A stretch of DNA of 64,000 nt. It comes from Chryseobacterium potabilaquae. GTDB taxonomy: Bacteria > Bacteroidota > Bacteroidia > Flavobacteriales > Weeksellaceae. How positions within the stretch are numbered: the first letter of the stretch is position 1; each line of letters opens with the position of its first letter. Made by a program: the position numbers and the translations under genes. The notes below the pieces were generated by a model. That model worked only from the letters and a program-made list of their open reading frames with translations, had not been told where the DNA came from and made no database searches. Positions 8,134-17,500 of the stretch are shown piece by piece. The stretch lies in NCBI RefSeq assembly GCF_902728265.1, contig NZ_CACVBR010000002.1:231165-295164 (forward strand), read 5' to 3'.

Positions 8134-9555
8134 ATGCAAATAGTAGATTCCGGACCAAAATATTCTTCTGAAACAAAAGCTGAAATCAATGTATTATATG
8201 TTACTATTCTTACTTTAGTAGCTACTTTAGGTGGACTTTTGTTTGGTTATGATACGGCCGTAATTTCCGGAGCTGAAAAATCAATACAAGAATACCTGAT
8301 CATTCCATTAGGGTTAAGTTCTCTGGTGCATGGAGCAACCATTTCCAGTGCTTTAATAGGATGTATCTTAGGAGGGGCAATTTCAGGCTACTTTTCAACA
8401 CGATTGGGAAGGAAAAAATCATTGATGCTTTCTGCATTTTTGTTTTTTATCAGTGCTTTAGGGGCTGCTTATCCCGAATTTTTATTTTTTACTCAAGGCG
8501 AACATTCAATGGGTGTTTTATTAGCATTCAATATATACAGAATTATTGGAGGAATAGGAGTTGGACTGGCTTCTGCTGTTTGCCCTATGTACATTGGTGA
8601 AATTGCTCCTGCGGAAATCCGTGGCAGGCTAGTTTCTTTAAACCAATTTGCTATTATCTTTGGTATGCTGGTTGTTTATTTCGTGAACTGGGGGATTGCA
8701 AACGGAAAATCGGTAGAATGGATTCATAATATAGGATGGCGTTATATGTTCTTATCACTCACTATTCCTGCCACCCTGTTTGGAGTTTTGTTATTCTTTG
8801 TTCCAGAAACTCCACGCTATCTTACTTTAATAAAAAAGGATGAAGAAGCTCTAAACATTTTAACCAAAATAAATGGTACAGAAAGAGCAAAAGAAATATT
8901 TGCCGAAATAAAAGCGACAGTAACCGAGCATACCAGTGAAATATTTGCTTTTGGAAAAACAGTACTCCTTATTGGAATTTTGCTTTCTGTTTTTCAGCAA
9001 TTCGTTGGGATTAATGTGGCATTATATTATGCTCCAAGAATTTTTGAAAGTATGGGAGTCCATAAAGATGCTTCGATGCTTCAAACTGTAGTGATGGGAT
9101 TAGTGAATGTGATTTTTACGATTGTGGCTATCTTCACTGTCGATAAATGGGGTAGAAAACCTTTATTGATTGTGGGCTCTATCGGTATGGCAATAGGAAT
9201 GTTTGCCATTGCAATTTTCTCTTATTTGCATATTATTGGCATTACAACATTAATTTTCATCATCATTTATACTGCATCCTTTATGATGTCATGGGGGCCT
9301 ATTTGTTGGGTATTAATCTCAGAAATTTTTCCGAATAAGATAAGAGGTACGGCCATTGCTATCGCGGTTGCGGCACAATGGGCTGCCAATTATTTAATTT
9401 CTTCAACCTATCCTTTCATGATGGAGTTGAGTGGTGCTTTTACTTACGGTTTTTATGGCGTAATGAGTGTTTTATCACTGTTTTTCGTATGGAAAATGGT
9501 TCCTGAAACAAAGGAAAAATCCTTGGAAGAAATTGAAAATATTTGGAAAAAATAA
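8134..9555 (+). CDS. xylE: MFS sugar:proton symporter, XylE/GLUT type
   Basis: The 473-residue protein has about 12 predicted membrane helices. The sugar-porter signatures are present: GGLLFGYDTAVISGA in helix 1, SGYFSTRLGRKKSL in the 2-3 loop, PMYIGEIAPAEIRGRLVSLN after helix 4, QQFVGINVALYYAP in helix 7, DKWGRKPLL, and PETKEKSLEEIE at the C terminus. QQFVGINVALYYAP is typical of XylE-like proton-coupled transporters. It is the likely D-xylose uptake protein of the inner membrane. A closely related pentose or hexose specificity cannot be excluded. Confidence 0.88.
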   Translation: MQIVDSGPKYSSETKAEINVLYVTILTLVATLGGLLFGYDTAVISGAEKSIQEYLIIPLGLSSLVHGATISSALIGCILGGAISGYFSTRLGRKKSLMLSAFLFFISALGAAYPEFLFFTQGEHSMGVLLAFNIYRIIGGIGVGLASAVCPMYIGEIAPAEIRGRLVSLNQFAIIFGMLVVYFVNWGIANGKSVEWIHNIGWRYMFLSLTIPATLFGVLLFFVPETPRYLTLIKKDEEALNILTKINGTERAKEIFAEIKATVTEHTSEIFAFGKTVLLIGILLSVFQQFVGINVALYYAPRIFESMGVHKDASMLQTVVMGLVNVIFTIVAIFTVDKWGRKPLLIVGSIGMAIGMFAIAIFSYLHIIGITTLIFIIIYTASFMMSWGPICWVLISEIFPNKIRGTAIAIAVAAQWAANYLISSTYPFMMELSGAFTYGFYGVMSVLSLFFVWKMVPETKEKSLEEIENIWKK

Positions 9556-9569
9556 AGGGAACAAAAAAC

Positions 9570-9601
9570 AATAAAAGCATGGAGGTTTAGGTGTTTTTAT
9601 T
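9570..9601 (+). terminator. Hairpin after xylE, probable terminator
   Basis: AATAAAAGCA (9570-9579) pairs with TGTTTTTATT (9592-9601), with one G-T wobble and a 12-base loop. It lies 15 bases after the xylE stop. The stem is mostly A-T, so it may be weak. Confidence 0.4.
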
Positions 9602-9799
9602 GACCATCTGGCCTTTCCAATAGTAGGGAAAGTTTATATTTATAAAAAATGATCTAAGTAATGAAATAAGCTGTATCTTTTAACCCGATTTTAATTAAGT
9701 ATAAAATCAAATTATTCCCTCTTTGATTGAGCATAATTTGATTAAATTTACATCACTAATGTATAGCATTGTATATACAAAAATATTCAAAAAATATAT

Positions 9800-10828
9800 A
9801 TGAATAAAAAAAGTGCCACGATATACGATATATCCAAAAAACTCAATGTAAGTGTGGCAACTGTTTCCAGAGCTTTAAATAACCACCCAAGAATAAGTCA
9901 AGCGACAAAAGATTTGGTTGTGAAAACAGCTAAAGAAATGAACTATAAGCAAAATAATCTTGCTAAAGCACTCAAAAGCGGAGAAACCAAAAATGTAGGA
10001 ATTATTGTTCCCTACATTAATACCAACTTTTTCTCCTCAGTTATTAGAGGTATTGAAGAAGAGCTTTCCCCCCACGGTTATCATGTGATTATCTGTCAAA
10101 GTCATGAAGATATCAATATTGAAAAAAGACATTTAAATACATTACTTAATGCTCAAGTAGATGGAATATTTATGTCTGTTTCAAAAACGACAATAGACAC
10201 TGAGCATATTCGAAATATTTTGGATACCAGCAATACACCTATTATATTTTTTGACCGTAAAAAAGACATTTCAGGAATAAGTACAGTCACAATCGACGAT
10301 TACCGAGGTGGATATGTGGCCACAGAACATTTAATAAAAGAAGGCTATAAAAACATTTGTCATTTTGCCGGAGATCTTAATCTTGAAATTTATCAGAATC
10401 GCCTCAATGGATATAAACAAGCATTGATTGATAACAATCTAATGGTAAAGTCAGACAATATCATTTCTACAGGAAGTTCCATTGATGCCGGAATTGAAGC
10501 GATAAAAAAGCTTTGGGAAAAGAAGTCGGTTCCCGATGCTATTTTCTCATCTAGTGATTTTGCCGCTTTAGGAGCTTGTCAAGAGCTGAAAAAACGTAAA
10601 ATAAAAATCCCCCAAGAAGTTGCTGTTATAGGCTTCTCCAACGAACCTTTTACCCAATTTATGGAACTTCCTATCAGCTCCGTAGATCAAACTCCTGTTA
10701 CGATGGGAAAAATGGCAGGACAAGTATTCTTAGAAAATGTAAAAGAAAATGGTTCCGGTGTTTCTATTGAGAAAAAAGTCGTATTGGCACCCCAAATTTA
10801 TATTAGAAAATCTTCAAAGCGGAAATAA
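9800..10828 (+). CDS. LacI-family transcriptional regulator, candidate regulator of xylose and pectin genes
   Basis: This is a 342-residue LacI/GalR regulator. The helix-turn-helix is at about residues 6-25 (TIYDISKKLNVSVATVSRAL), the hinge is near YKQNNLAKALKSG, and a periplasmic-binding-protein-like sensor domain runs to about 335. It follows the xylose genes on the same strand with a 244-base gap. It is the only LacI-type regulator in the window, and five palindromes of LacI type flank the xylose, uronate and SusC genes. Inference: it binds these sites and responds to a pectin or xylose breakdown product. The effector cannot be read from the sequence. No copy of the palindrome precedes its own gene. 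Confidence 0.85.
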   Translation: MNKKSATIYDISKKLNVSVATVSRALNNHPRISQATKDLVVKTAKEMNYKQNNLAKALKSGETKNVGIIVPYINTNFFSSVIRGIEEELSPHGYHVIICQSHEDINIEKRHLNTLLNAQVDGIFMSVSKTTIDTEHIRNILDTSNTPIIFFDRKKDISGISTVTIDDYRGGYVATEHLIKEGYKNICHFAGDLNLEIYQNRLNGYKQALIDNNLMVKSDNIISTGSSIDAGIEAIKKLWEKKSVPDAIFSSSDFAALGACQELKKRKIKIPQEVAVIGFSNEPFTQFMELPISSVDQTPVTMGKMAGQVFLENVKENGSGVSIEKKVVLAPQIYIRKSSKRK

Positions 10829-10851
10829 AATCTGACTGTATATAGTAAAAA

Positions 10852-10885
10852 GAAAATGTTCCTTACTCATGTAAGAAACATTTTC
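10852..10885. terminator. Bidirectional terminator between convergent lacI-type gene and uxaA
   Basis: GAAAATGTTCCTTAC (10852-10866) pairs with GTAAGAAACATTTTC (10871-10885): 15 positions with one mismatch and a 4-base loop. It lies between two convergent genes. Confidence 0.75.
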
Positions 10886-10913
10886 AACCCTAATATTTAT
10901 ATAATTAAAACAA

Positions 10914-12530
10914 TTATAAAGATACTCCTCGTCTCCAAGGAATAAAATCGTTCTGTTGTAAAACAGCTGCTTTTGTTTTTATATTTCCGCTTGCCACTTC
11001 AATAATAAATTCTAGCAACTCGTCTGCTTTTTCTTCGATTGTTTTCTCTCCTTTAATAACGTCTCCCGTATTAAAATCAATAATATCAGGCATTTTTTCA
11101 TACAGAGCTGTATTCGAAGAAATTTTAACTACCGGAACAACAGGGTTTCCTGTCGGAGTTCCTAAACCCGTTGTAAATAAAACCATATTTGAACCTGACC
11201 CCACAAGAGCTGTGGTACATTCAACATCGTTTCCCGGTGTACACAACAAATTTAACCCTGGCTTTTTGATATACTCTGTAAAATCCAGTACATCATTTAT
11301 GAGAGATGAGCCTCCTTTTTTAGCCGCCCCTGCAGATTTCATGGCATCCGTTATTAGCCCATCTTTAATATTCCCCGGTGACGGATTCATATCAAAGCCA
11401 GATCCTGCAGCAACGACTGATTTTTCAAAATCTTTCATTAATTGTAAGAATCGTTCCCCATCTTTCTCATTGACACAACGATTGACTAGCTCCTGCTCTA
11501 CTCCACATAATTCCGGAAATTCAGAAAGAATAGTTGCACCTCCAATTCCGGCCATCAGATCCGATAACTGCCCTAATACGGGGTTAGCAGAAATTCCAGA
11601 AAATCCATCTGAACCACCACATTCCAACCCTAAAACGAGCTTTGAAATGGATGCTGGCTTTCTCTCTATTTCGTTGGCACGTTTGATTGCTTCATAAGAA
11701 TCTTTGATAATTCCACTCAACATTTCATCCACTGTTCCAGACTTTTGCTGTTCATAAACAATAATCGGTTTTTTATGATCAGGGTTCATTTTTTCTAAAG
11801 CATCTTTAAAAATCTGAACCTGCAAATTCTGACAACCTAAACTCAATACCGTTGCTCCGGCTACATTCGGATTATTAACATATCCGGCCAATAATCTTCC
11901 CAACGATTCAGCATCCTGACGAATTCCCCCGCAACCTCCCTGGTGGGTAATAAATTTTACTTCAATATTTTTAAAAACACGAGACTCTTTTTCTTCCTCA
12001 GTAATCGTTTCGAATTCAGAACTATTATTAACCAAAGATCTTAGTAATAATTGATGTTTAGTCACTTTTTCAAATAAAAGCTCCTTCTCAAAAATATCTT
12101 TTAGAATCTCAACATTTCTGTTTTCACAAAATACCAGCGGAAAAAACAACCAAATATTTTCTGTACCCACTTGTCCATCCTCTCTATGATAGCCCATGAA
12201 AGTTCTATCTTTCCATTGAGCAACATCAGGTGCTATCCATGAAGCAGTTTCTGTCTTTCCTTTTACTTTTGTACTTTGATGCTTAACGTTTTCAGTTGTT
12301 ATAACTTCTCCTTTTTGGATGGGTAAATTCGCTTTTCCCACCAAAACACCATACATAATGATAGGATCATCTATATTTAGATGTTCAATTACGAATTTAT
12401 GTTTTGCTTTCGTATCTTTTATTATTTCATAAGTAAGATTATCTAAAATAACAGTTTCTCCCTCCTTCAAATCAACCAATGCCACTGCTACATTATCTTT
12501 GGGATTTACTTTTAGTACTTTCTTTTGCAT
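10914..12530 (-). CDS. uxaA: Altronate dehydratase
   Basis: The 538-residue protein has an N-terminal SAF-like domain (about 1-95), then the UxaA core starting at GYHREDGQVGTENIW and continuing with THQGGCGGIRQDAE, LGLECGGSDGFSGISANP and CTPGNDVECTT. Conserved Cys and His residues are those of the iron-dependent family. It dehydrates D-altronate to 2-keto-3-deoxygluconate in the cytoplasm, the last galacturonate-specific step. It is the third gene of exuT-uxaB-uxaA, 5 bases after uxaB. Confidence 0.95.
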   Translation of the reverse strand: MQKKVLKVNPKDNVAVALVDLKEGETVILDNLTYEIIKDTKAKHKFVIEHLNIDDPIIMYGVLVGKANLPIQKGEVITTENVKHQSTKVKGKTETASWIAPDVAQWKDRTFMGYHREDGQVGTENIWLFFPLVFCENRNVEILKDIFEKELLFEKVTKHQLLLRSLVNNSSEFETITEEEKESRVFKNIEVKFITHQGGCGGIRQDAESLGRLLAGYVNNPNVAGATVLSLGCQNLQVQIFKDALEKMNPDHKKPIIVYEQQKSGTVDEMLSGIIKDSYEAIKRANEIERKPASISKLVLGLECGGSDGFSGISANPVLGQLSDLMAGIGGATILSEFPELCGVEQELVNRCVNEKDGERFLQLMKDFEKSVVAAGSGFDMNPSPGNIKDGLITDAMKSAGAAKKGGSSLINDVLDFTEYIKKPGLNLLCTPGNDVECTTALVGSGSNMVLFTTGLGTPTGNPVVPVVKISSNTALYEKMPDIIDFNTGDVIKGEKTIEEKADELLEFIIEVASGNIKTKAAVLQQNDFIPWRRGVSL

Positions 12531-12535
12531 GGTTT

Positions 12536-14002
12536 TTAAGAATAAAATTGTCTGAAATTATAATAGGCAGTTTCAACATTATGTTGATCGATTTCCCATA
12601 ATGCCTTTGCTACTGCAGATTTCAATCCTTGTACCTTTGTAAGGTCCATCCCCCAAAAAGAGGTTTCACTCAAAGCCAGTTCAGCAACTATTTCATACTC
12701 TTCATTTTCCCAGATTTCTTTAAATTTAGTAATGATTGTATCTTCATCATTTAATGGTAAAAATTTATTACCAAAGCTTCCCTGATAGAATCGAATTAAA
12801 CTTGCCAAAGAGAAAGTTAAATTTAGGGGCAATTTGTTGTTGATTTCAATATAACCTAATAAACTTGGAAGAATTCTTACTTTAAATTTTGACACAAAAT
12901 ATAATGCTATACTTGCTAAGTAATGCTTAATAAATGGATTTCTGAATCGATCGAACACCTCTTCTGAAAAATCTTTCAACTCCTTTTCATCCAACCCTAA
13001 AGTAGGATTCACTTCATTAAAAATAGTTTCATTTAAAAATCCACCAATAAACTCATTATCGATAGATTCTTTTACTGTTTCTTTCCCTGATAAAATAGCA
13101 GGAGCTAGCATAAGCGTATGGCCACCATTTAAAATCCTCACCTTTCTCAAACGGTAGGGTTCAATATCATCAACAACTAAAATCTGTTCATTGATTTCAT
13201 CAAATGGAATTCTATCTTTTAAATTGCCACTCTCTTGGATGACCCAAAGTAAAAAGGCTTCTGCCACCACCATCATCTGATCTTCGTATTCCAATTGATC
13301 TTCATACGCTAGAACATCATCTTTCGGATATCCCGGAACAATTCTATCTACCAGGGTATTGTGAAAATAATTACTTTCTTCAACCCAGTTTATAAACTCT
13401 TCTTCTAAATTCCATAAAGCAGCATATTGCAAAATAATCTTCTTCAGAACTAAAGCATTATCTTCAATCAATTCGCAAGGTATAATTCTCAAACCTTTTT
13501 CAGGGACTCCTTTGAAATGTTTGAATCTTTCATATAACAAAACCGTAACCTTTGCAGGAAAATTTTTATGTGGACCCACATAGCTATTCTCCAATTCATC
13601 ATAAGTAATCCCCGTTTCTGTTGTATTGGAAAAAATAAATTCAAGTTCTTCTTCTTTAGCAATAGCTAGAAATTCATCATAATGGGTATAAGGATTAATG
13701 GACTTTTGAATCGCCGAAATAACTTGTTTTTCATCGATAATTTCACCTTTTTTAATCCCTCTGGTAAAAAGAGTATATAAATTATCCTGTTCTTCCAATT
13801 TATGAACCGACCCCGCTGAAGTAGGCTGTATATTTACAATACCTGCCTTAAATGACGTTTCTGTATTGAGTCGGTCAATTACATAATCTGTAAACCCCCT
13901 CATAAAATTTCCTCCTCCAAACTGTACTATTTTAACGGGGAGTTTTTCCTGTGAACCGTTTAACTCGCGATTTAATTTTTGCTTTATCTGATTTTCCATC
14001 AT
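12536..14002 (-). CDS. uxaB: Tagaturonate reductase (altronate oxidoreductase)
   Basis: This 488-residue protein belongs to the mannitol dehydrogenase family of long-chain, zinc-independent dehydrogenases. The nucleotide-binding block VQFGGGNFMRGFTDYVIDRL is at about 25-45. The catalytic block VRILNGGHTLMLAPA carries the family's K/R-x-x-x-L-N-x-x-H pattern. It reduces tagaturonate to D-altronate with NADH. UxuB (fructuronate reductase) is the nearest alternative. The direct link to uxaA and the absence of a mannonate dehydratase gene favour UxaB. The exuT stop codon ends immediately before this start, so the two genes are translationally close. Confidence 0.9.
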   Translation of the reverse strand: MMENQIKQKLNRELNGSQEKLPVKIVQFGGGNFMRGFTDYVIDRLNTETSFKAGIVNIQPTSAGSVHKLEEQDNLYTLFTRGIKKGEIIDEKQVISAIQKSINPYTHYDEFLAIAKEEELEFIFSNTTETGITYDELENSYVGPHKNFPAKVTVLLYERFKHFKGVPEKGLRIIPCELIEDNALVLKKIILQYAALWNLEEEFINWVEESNYFHNTLVDRIVPGYPKDDVLAYEDQLEYEDQMMVVAEAFLLWVIQESGNLKDRIPFDEINEQILVVDDIEPYRLRKVRILNGGHTLMLAPAILSGKETVKESIDNEFIGGFLNETIFNEVNPTLGLDEKELKDFSEEVFDRFRNPFIKHYLASIALYFVSKFKVRILPSLLGYIEINNKLPLNLTFSLASLIRFYQGSFGNKFLPLNDEDTIITKFKEIWENEEYEIVAELALSETSFWGMDLTKVQGLKSAVAKALWEIDQHNVETAYYNFRQFYS

Positions 14003-15532
14003 TTATTTACTTATTATTTTATATTTTGGAACTAACGTTTTCATTACGCTCCACGCTATTAAGTAGGCCACAGCGCATACCGAAAAAATAATCATATATC
14101 CTTTATCTATACCATCTGAGATCACCGCTCCAGATTTTTCAAGTTGCTCAAGAAATCCCTCCGGTAAACGTTCATTAATATATTGAGGATATTTTTCTAA
14201 TAAAGGAGTTCCATCAATGGTCGTCCAAGCTTTGTGTGAATAATCAAACAACATTCCGGAAGACTTATTAATCAAGAAAGAACCAATTCCTCCTGCCATT
14301 CCACCAATTCCTGTAATTGTTGCAATGGCTTTTTTAGGAAACATATCCCCTACGGTCGAGAATATATTGGCAGACCAAGCCTGATGAGCAGCACCTGCTA
14401 CTCCAATAATCAGAACAGGAATCCAATAACTTATTTTACCTAAAGGCTGTGCTAACAATGCTAATAGTGGAAAAAATGCAAAAATCAACATCGCTTTCAT
14501 CCTTCCTGAGTATGCATTCATTCCTTTTTTTTCTACAAAATATTTGGGGAGCCAACCTCCTATGATCGATAATAATGTTATCATGTAAAGAATAAATAGA
14601 GGAAATGCACTTTGTGTGGAATCCATTTTATATACTGAGCTCAGATAAGCCGGAGTCCAAAAAAGGAAAAACCACCATATCCCATCTGTCATAAATTTTC
14701 CAAAAGCAAATGCCCATGTCTGTTTATGGCTAAAACACTCTTTGAAAGAAAACTTTCTTTCTTGTAGGGATGAACCTTCCGTCGGAATATCTTCATGATC
14801 TTGTTGAATATAGTTAAGTTCATGTTCATTTACTTTATGGTGCTCGTGAGGTTTTTTATAATAAAATACCCAAAGTCCCATCCATACAAATCCTAAGGCT
14901 CCAATAATAATAAATGCCCATTCCCATCCCATTGATTTTGCAATAAACGGAATACTAACCGGGGCCGCTAGAGCGCCCACTGTTGCTCCTGCATTAAAAA
15001 TACTTGTTGCTAAAGCTCTATCTTTTTTCGGAAAATATTCTGCTGTAGTTTTAATCGCTGCGGGAAAGTTTCCTGCTTCCCCAACCGCCAATACAAAACG
15101 AGCAAAAATAAACAGAGTAACACTTGTACTAATAATGGATCCTATATTATCTACTTTGCTAATAATATCTTTAGATTCTTCAAATCCAACCCACCAACTT
15201 CCTGTCAAAATTCCCGACGCTCCTATTCCACAGAAAGCATGAATCACAGCACCCACCGACCAAATTCCAATAGCCCAAAGAAACCCTTTTTTAGTATCCA
15301 TCCAGTCCACGAATTTGCCTGCAAAAAGCATACTTCCTGCATAAAAAATAGAAAACAAAGCCGTAATATTACCATAATCGTTATTGTTCCAATGAAACTC
15401 CGGCGCAATGAAGTCCTTCCATGTGAGAGACAATACCTGTCGATCCATATAATTAATGGTTGTTGCAATGAAAAGAAGAACACAAATTGTCCATCTGAAG
15501 TGACTCGGTTTCGAGGATATTTCTTTTTTCAT
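14003..15532 (-). CDS. exuT: MFS hexuronate transporter, ExuT type (ACS family)
   Basis: The 509-residue membrane protein has about 12 helices. It opens with RWTICVLLFIATTINYMDRQ, the classic ACS-family start, and contains RFVLAVGEAGNFPAAIKTTA and SIFNAGATVGALAAPV as in ExuT/GudP/DgoT proton symporters. A roughly 30-residue insert between the first helices, and a C-terminal loop with an acidic patch, are longer than in Escherichia coli ExuT. The likely cargo is galacturonate or glucuronate at the inner membrane. Its place ahead of uxaB-uxaA supports this. No GCAATCGATTGC copy was found in the 280 bases upstream. Confidence 0.88.
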   Translation of the reverse strand: MKKEISSKPSHFRWTICVLLFIATTINYMDRQVLSLTWKDFIAPEFHWNNNDYGNITALFSIFYAGSMLFAGKFVDWMDTKKGFLWAIGIWSVGAVIHAFCGIGASGILTGSWWVGFEESKDIISKVDNIGSIISTSVTLFIFARFVLAVGEAGNFPAAIKTTAEYFPKKDRALATSIFNAGATVGALAAPVSIPFIAKSMGWEWAFIIIGALGFVWMGLWVFYYKKPHEHHKVNEHELNYIQQDHEDIPTEGSSLQERKFSFKECFSHKQTWAFAFGKFMTDGIWWFFLFWTPAYLSSVYKMDSTQSAFPLFILYMITLLSIIGGWLPKYFVEKKGMNAYSGRMKAMLIFAFFPLLALLAQPLGKISYWIPVLIIGVAGAAHQAWSANIFSTVGDMFPKKAIATITGIGGMAGGIGSFLINKSSGMLFDYSHKAWTTIDGTPLLEKYPQYINERLPEGFLEQLEKSGAVISDGIDKGYMIIFSVCAVAYLIAWSVMKTLVPKYKIISK

Positions 15533-15812
15533 ATCAATCTTTAAATAGTATTGATTTTTATCAATTTGAAATAATGAGAGTACAAACTCACCTTCTTATG
15601 CTGATATCAGCAAAGAAATTTTTATTTTCTCATCATTGTCTTAGTTAATTTTCGAATGTTTTTTAGCGCAAAGATTTATTTTTTGATGCTTATTTTGAAT
15701 GAACAAAATGGTTAATTAATTCTTGGCTTTCATTATATTAGTTTCTTATATACTCTTGCTTCTATCCTTTACATCTAAAATGGATCATGTGACCGAATCT
15801 CTACGCTAAAAA

Positions 15813-16481
15813 TTATCTTAATTTCTGAATGACTTGAATAGAATGCATCACAGTTTCTGTAATTTTTCTATAGTCATATTCTCCATTGTCATTTTTTACA
15901 AATAGTTGTGAACCTAAACCTACACAGTATGCTCCTGCAGCAATCCATTCTGAAATATTTTCCTCTGTGGGTAATACTCCCCCTGTAGGCATAATATGGG
16001 ACCAAGGCATAGGACCTTTTACTGCTTTGATGAATTCCGGTCCTCCCACTTGAGTCGCAGGAAAGATTTTCACAATTTCAGCTCCTAATTCTTCCGCATA
16101 AGAAATTTCAGATACAGATCCACAACCGGGCATCCATGAAATTTTTCTTCTGTTACAAACTTTTGCTACCTCAGGATTGAGCATAGGAGCTACAATAAAA
16201 TTGGTCCCTTTTTGAATGTATAAAGAAGCCGTGCCAGCATCAATAATAGAGCCAATTCCTAAAATCAATTCGGGCAATTCTTTTTCTGCATATTTTATCA
16301 ATTCCGCAAATACTTCATGAGCAAAATCACCTCGATTAGTAAATTCAAAAACTCTAGCCCCCCCTTCGTAACAGGCTTTTAAAATTTTCTTTCCAATTTC
16401 TGTGTCAGAGTGGTAAAATACAGGAACAATACCTGTTTCTTTTATTTTCAATGCCACTTCTATGCGTGTAAATCTTGCCAT
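15813..16481 (-). CDS. eda: 2-dehydro-3-deoxy-phosphogluconate (KDPG) aldolase
   Basis: This is a 222-residue class I aldolase. Glu46 in FEFTNRG is the catalytic acid and Lys138 in EIVKIFPATQVGG forms the Schiff base. IMPTGGV binds the phosphate. It splits KDPG into pyruvate and glyceraldehyde-3-phosphate, the final step of both the saturated and the unsaturated uronate branches. It is the last gene of the kduI-kduD-uxaC-kdgK-eda unit, two bases after kdgK. Confidence 0.95.
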   Translation of the reverse strand: MARFTRIEVALKIKETGIVPVFYHSDTEIGKKILKACYEGGARVFEFTNRGDFAHEVFAELIKYAEKELPELILGIGSIIDAGTASLYIQKGTNFIVAPMLNPEVAKVCNRRKISWMPGCGSVSEISYAEELGAEIVKIFPATQVGGPEFIKAVKGPMPWSHIMPTGGVLPTEENISEWIAAGAYCVGLGSQLFVKNDNGEYDYRKITETVMHSIQVIQKLR

Positions 16482-16483
16482 AA

Positions 16484-17491
16484 CTATCTTTTTATTCTTC
16501 CTCCTGAGTTTCCGTTCATCACTTCCAGAATATCTTCCACACTACAATAATTGATATCTCCAAGAATCGTATGTTTTATTGCGCATGCAGCATTCGCAAA
16601 CTTTAATGCTTTCTCATCATCAAAATTCAATAATCCATAGATCAATCCTGCAGCAAAAGCATCTCCCGTTCCAATTCTGTCAACTACCGGATTTATCTCC
16701 AAAATTGTAGTCTCAAAATACTGACCTTTGATCACAGATCTTCCTTGCGTTTGTTGATCACTAGCAGTAACCCCAATTCTGATCTTATCGAAAACTTTAT
16801 CAATAGAAGGAATTTGTTGTTTTAATTCTTTAGAAGCTGCTATAAAACCTTCTTTATCTGATGAAAACTGAGTTCCCAAGAGTTCATTGATTTCATTCAC
16901 ACCTCCAATAAAAATAGTAGAATAAGAAACCAATTCTTTTAAAATATCCTTCCCTTTTTTGCCGTATTTCCAAAGGTTTGAGCGGTAGGCAGGATCTGTA
17001 GTTACCTCAATCCCCATTTGCCGTGCTATTTCAAGTCCCTCTTTCAAATTGTTATATACACTTTCAGAAATTCCCGGACTAATACCTGTCCAATGAAAAT
17101 ATTTACAGCCTTCAAGTGCTTTTTTCCAATCAATCTGTCCGGAAGGGATATGGGCAAAAGAACCATTCAATCTATTGTATGCAATCCTGCTTGCCCTTAC
17201 TGAAGAACCTACTTCAAGGAAATATAGTCCTAAAGGGTGGTCATTTTTGGTAATGAAAGTCGTGTCAATTCCAAAACTTTTGATGAAAGAAACTGCCGCT
17301 TCCCCGACAAAATCATTAGAAACGCTACTTATATGTCTTACGTCACAACCCATTGTTGCCAATGAAGAGGCTACATTCAATTCTGTCCCTCCGAAAAAGA
17401 ATTCCATTTCGTGGCTTTGTTTCATCGTTCTGTTCCCCGGAGGTGAAAGTCTCATGATCACTTCACCAAATGTGATTATTTTGGTATTCAT
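16484..17491 (-). CDS. kdgK: 2-keto-3-deoxygluconate kinase (PfkB family)
   Basis: The 335-residue protein is a ribokinase-type sugar kinase. It starts with ITFGEVIMRLSPPG, has the FFGGTELNVASSLATMG substrate block, and carries the PfkB signature with catalytic Asp in DRIGTGDAFAAGLIYGLL. It phosphorylates 2-keto-3-deoxygluconate to KDPG, directly ahead of the Eda aldolase in the same operon. Other PfkB sugars are possible in principle, but the context is decisive. Confidence 0.93.
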   Translation of the reverse strand: MNTKIITFGEVIMRLSPPGNRTMKQSHEMEFFFGGTELNVASSLATMGCDVRHISSVSNDFVGEAAVSFIKSFGIDTTFITKNDHPLGLYFLEVGSSVRASRIAYNRLNGSFAHIPSGQIDWKKALEGCKYFHWTGISPGISESVYNNLKEGLEIARQMGIEVTTDPAYRSNLWKYGKKGKDILKELVSYSTIFIGGVNEINELLGTQFSSDKEGFIAASKELKQQIPSIDKVFDKIRIGVTASDQQTQGRSVIKGQYFETTILEINPVVDRIGTGDAFAAGLIYGLLNFDDEKALKFANAACAIKHTILGDINYCSVEDILEVMNGNSGGRIKR

Positions 17492-17500
17492 AACTTTTAA

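Noticed and set aside
11212..11697. 161-codon plus-strand ORF inside uxaA
   Set aside because: It is an antisense shadow of a well-conserved gene and shows no protein motif.
12581..12590. GATCGATT word inside uxaB considered as a sixth operator
   Set aside because: It does not extend to the 12-bp palindrome and lies deep in coding sequence.
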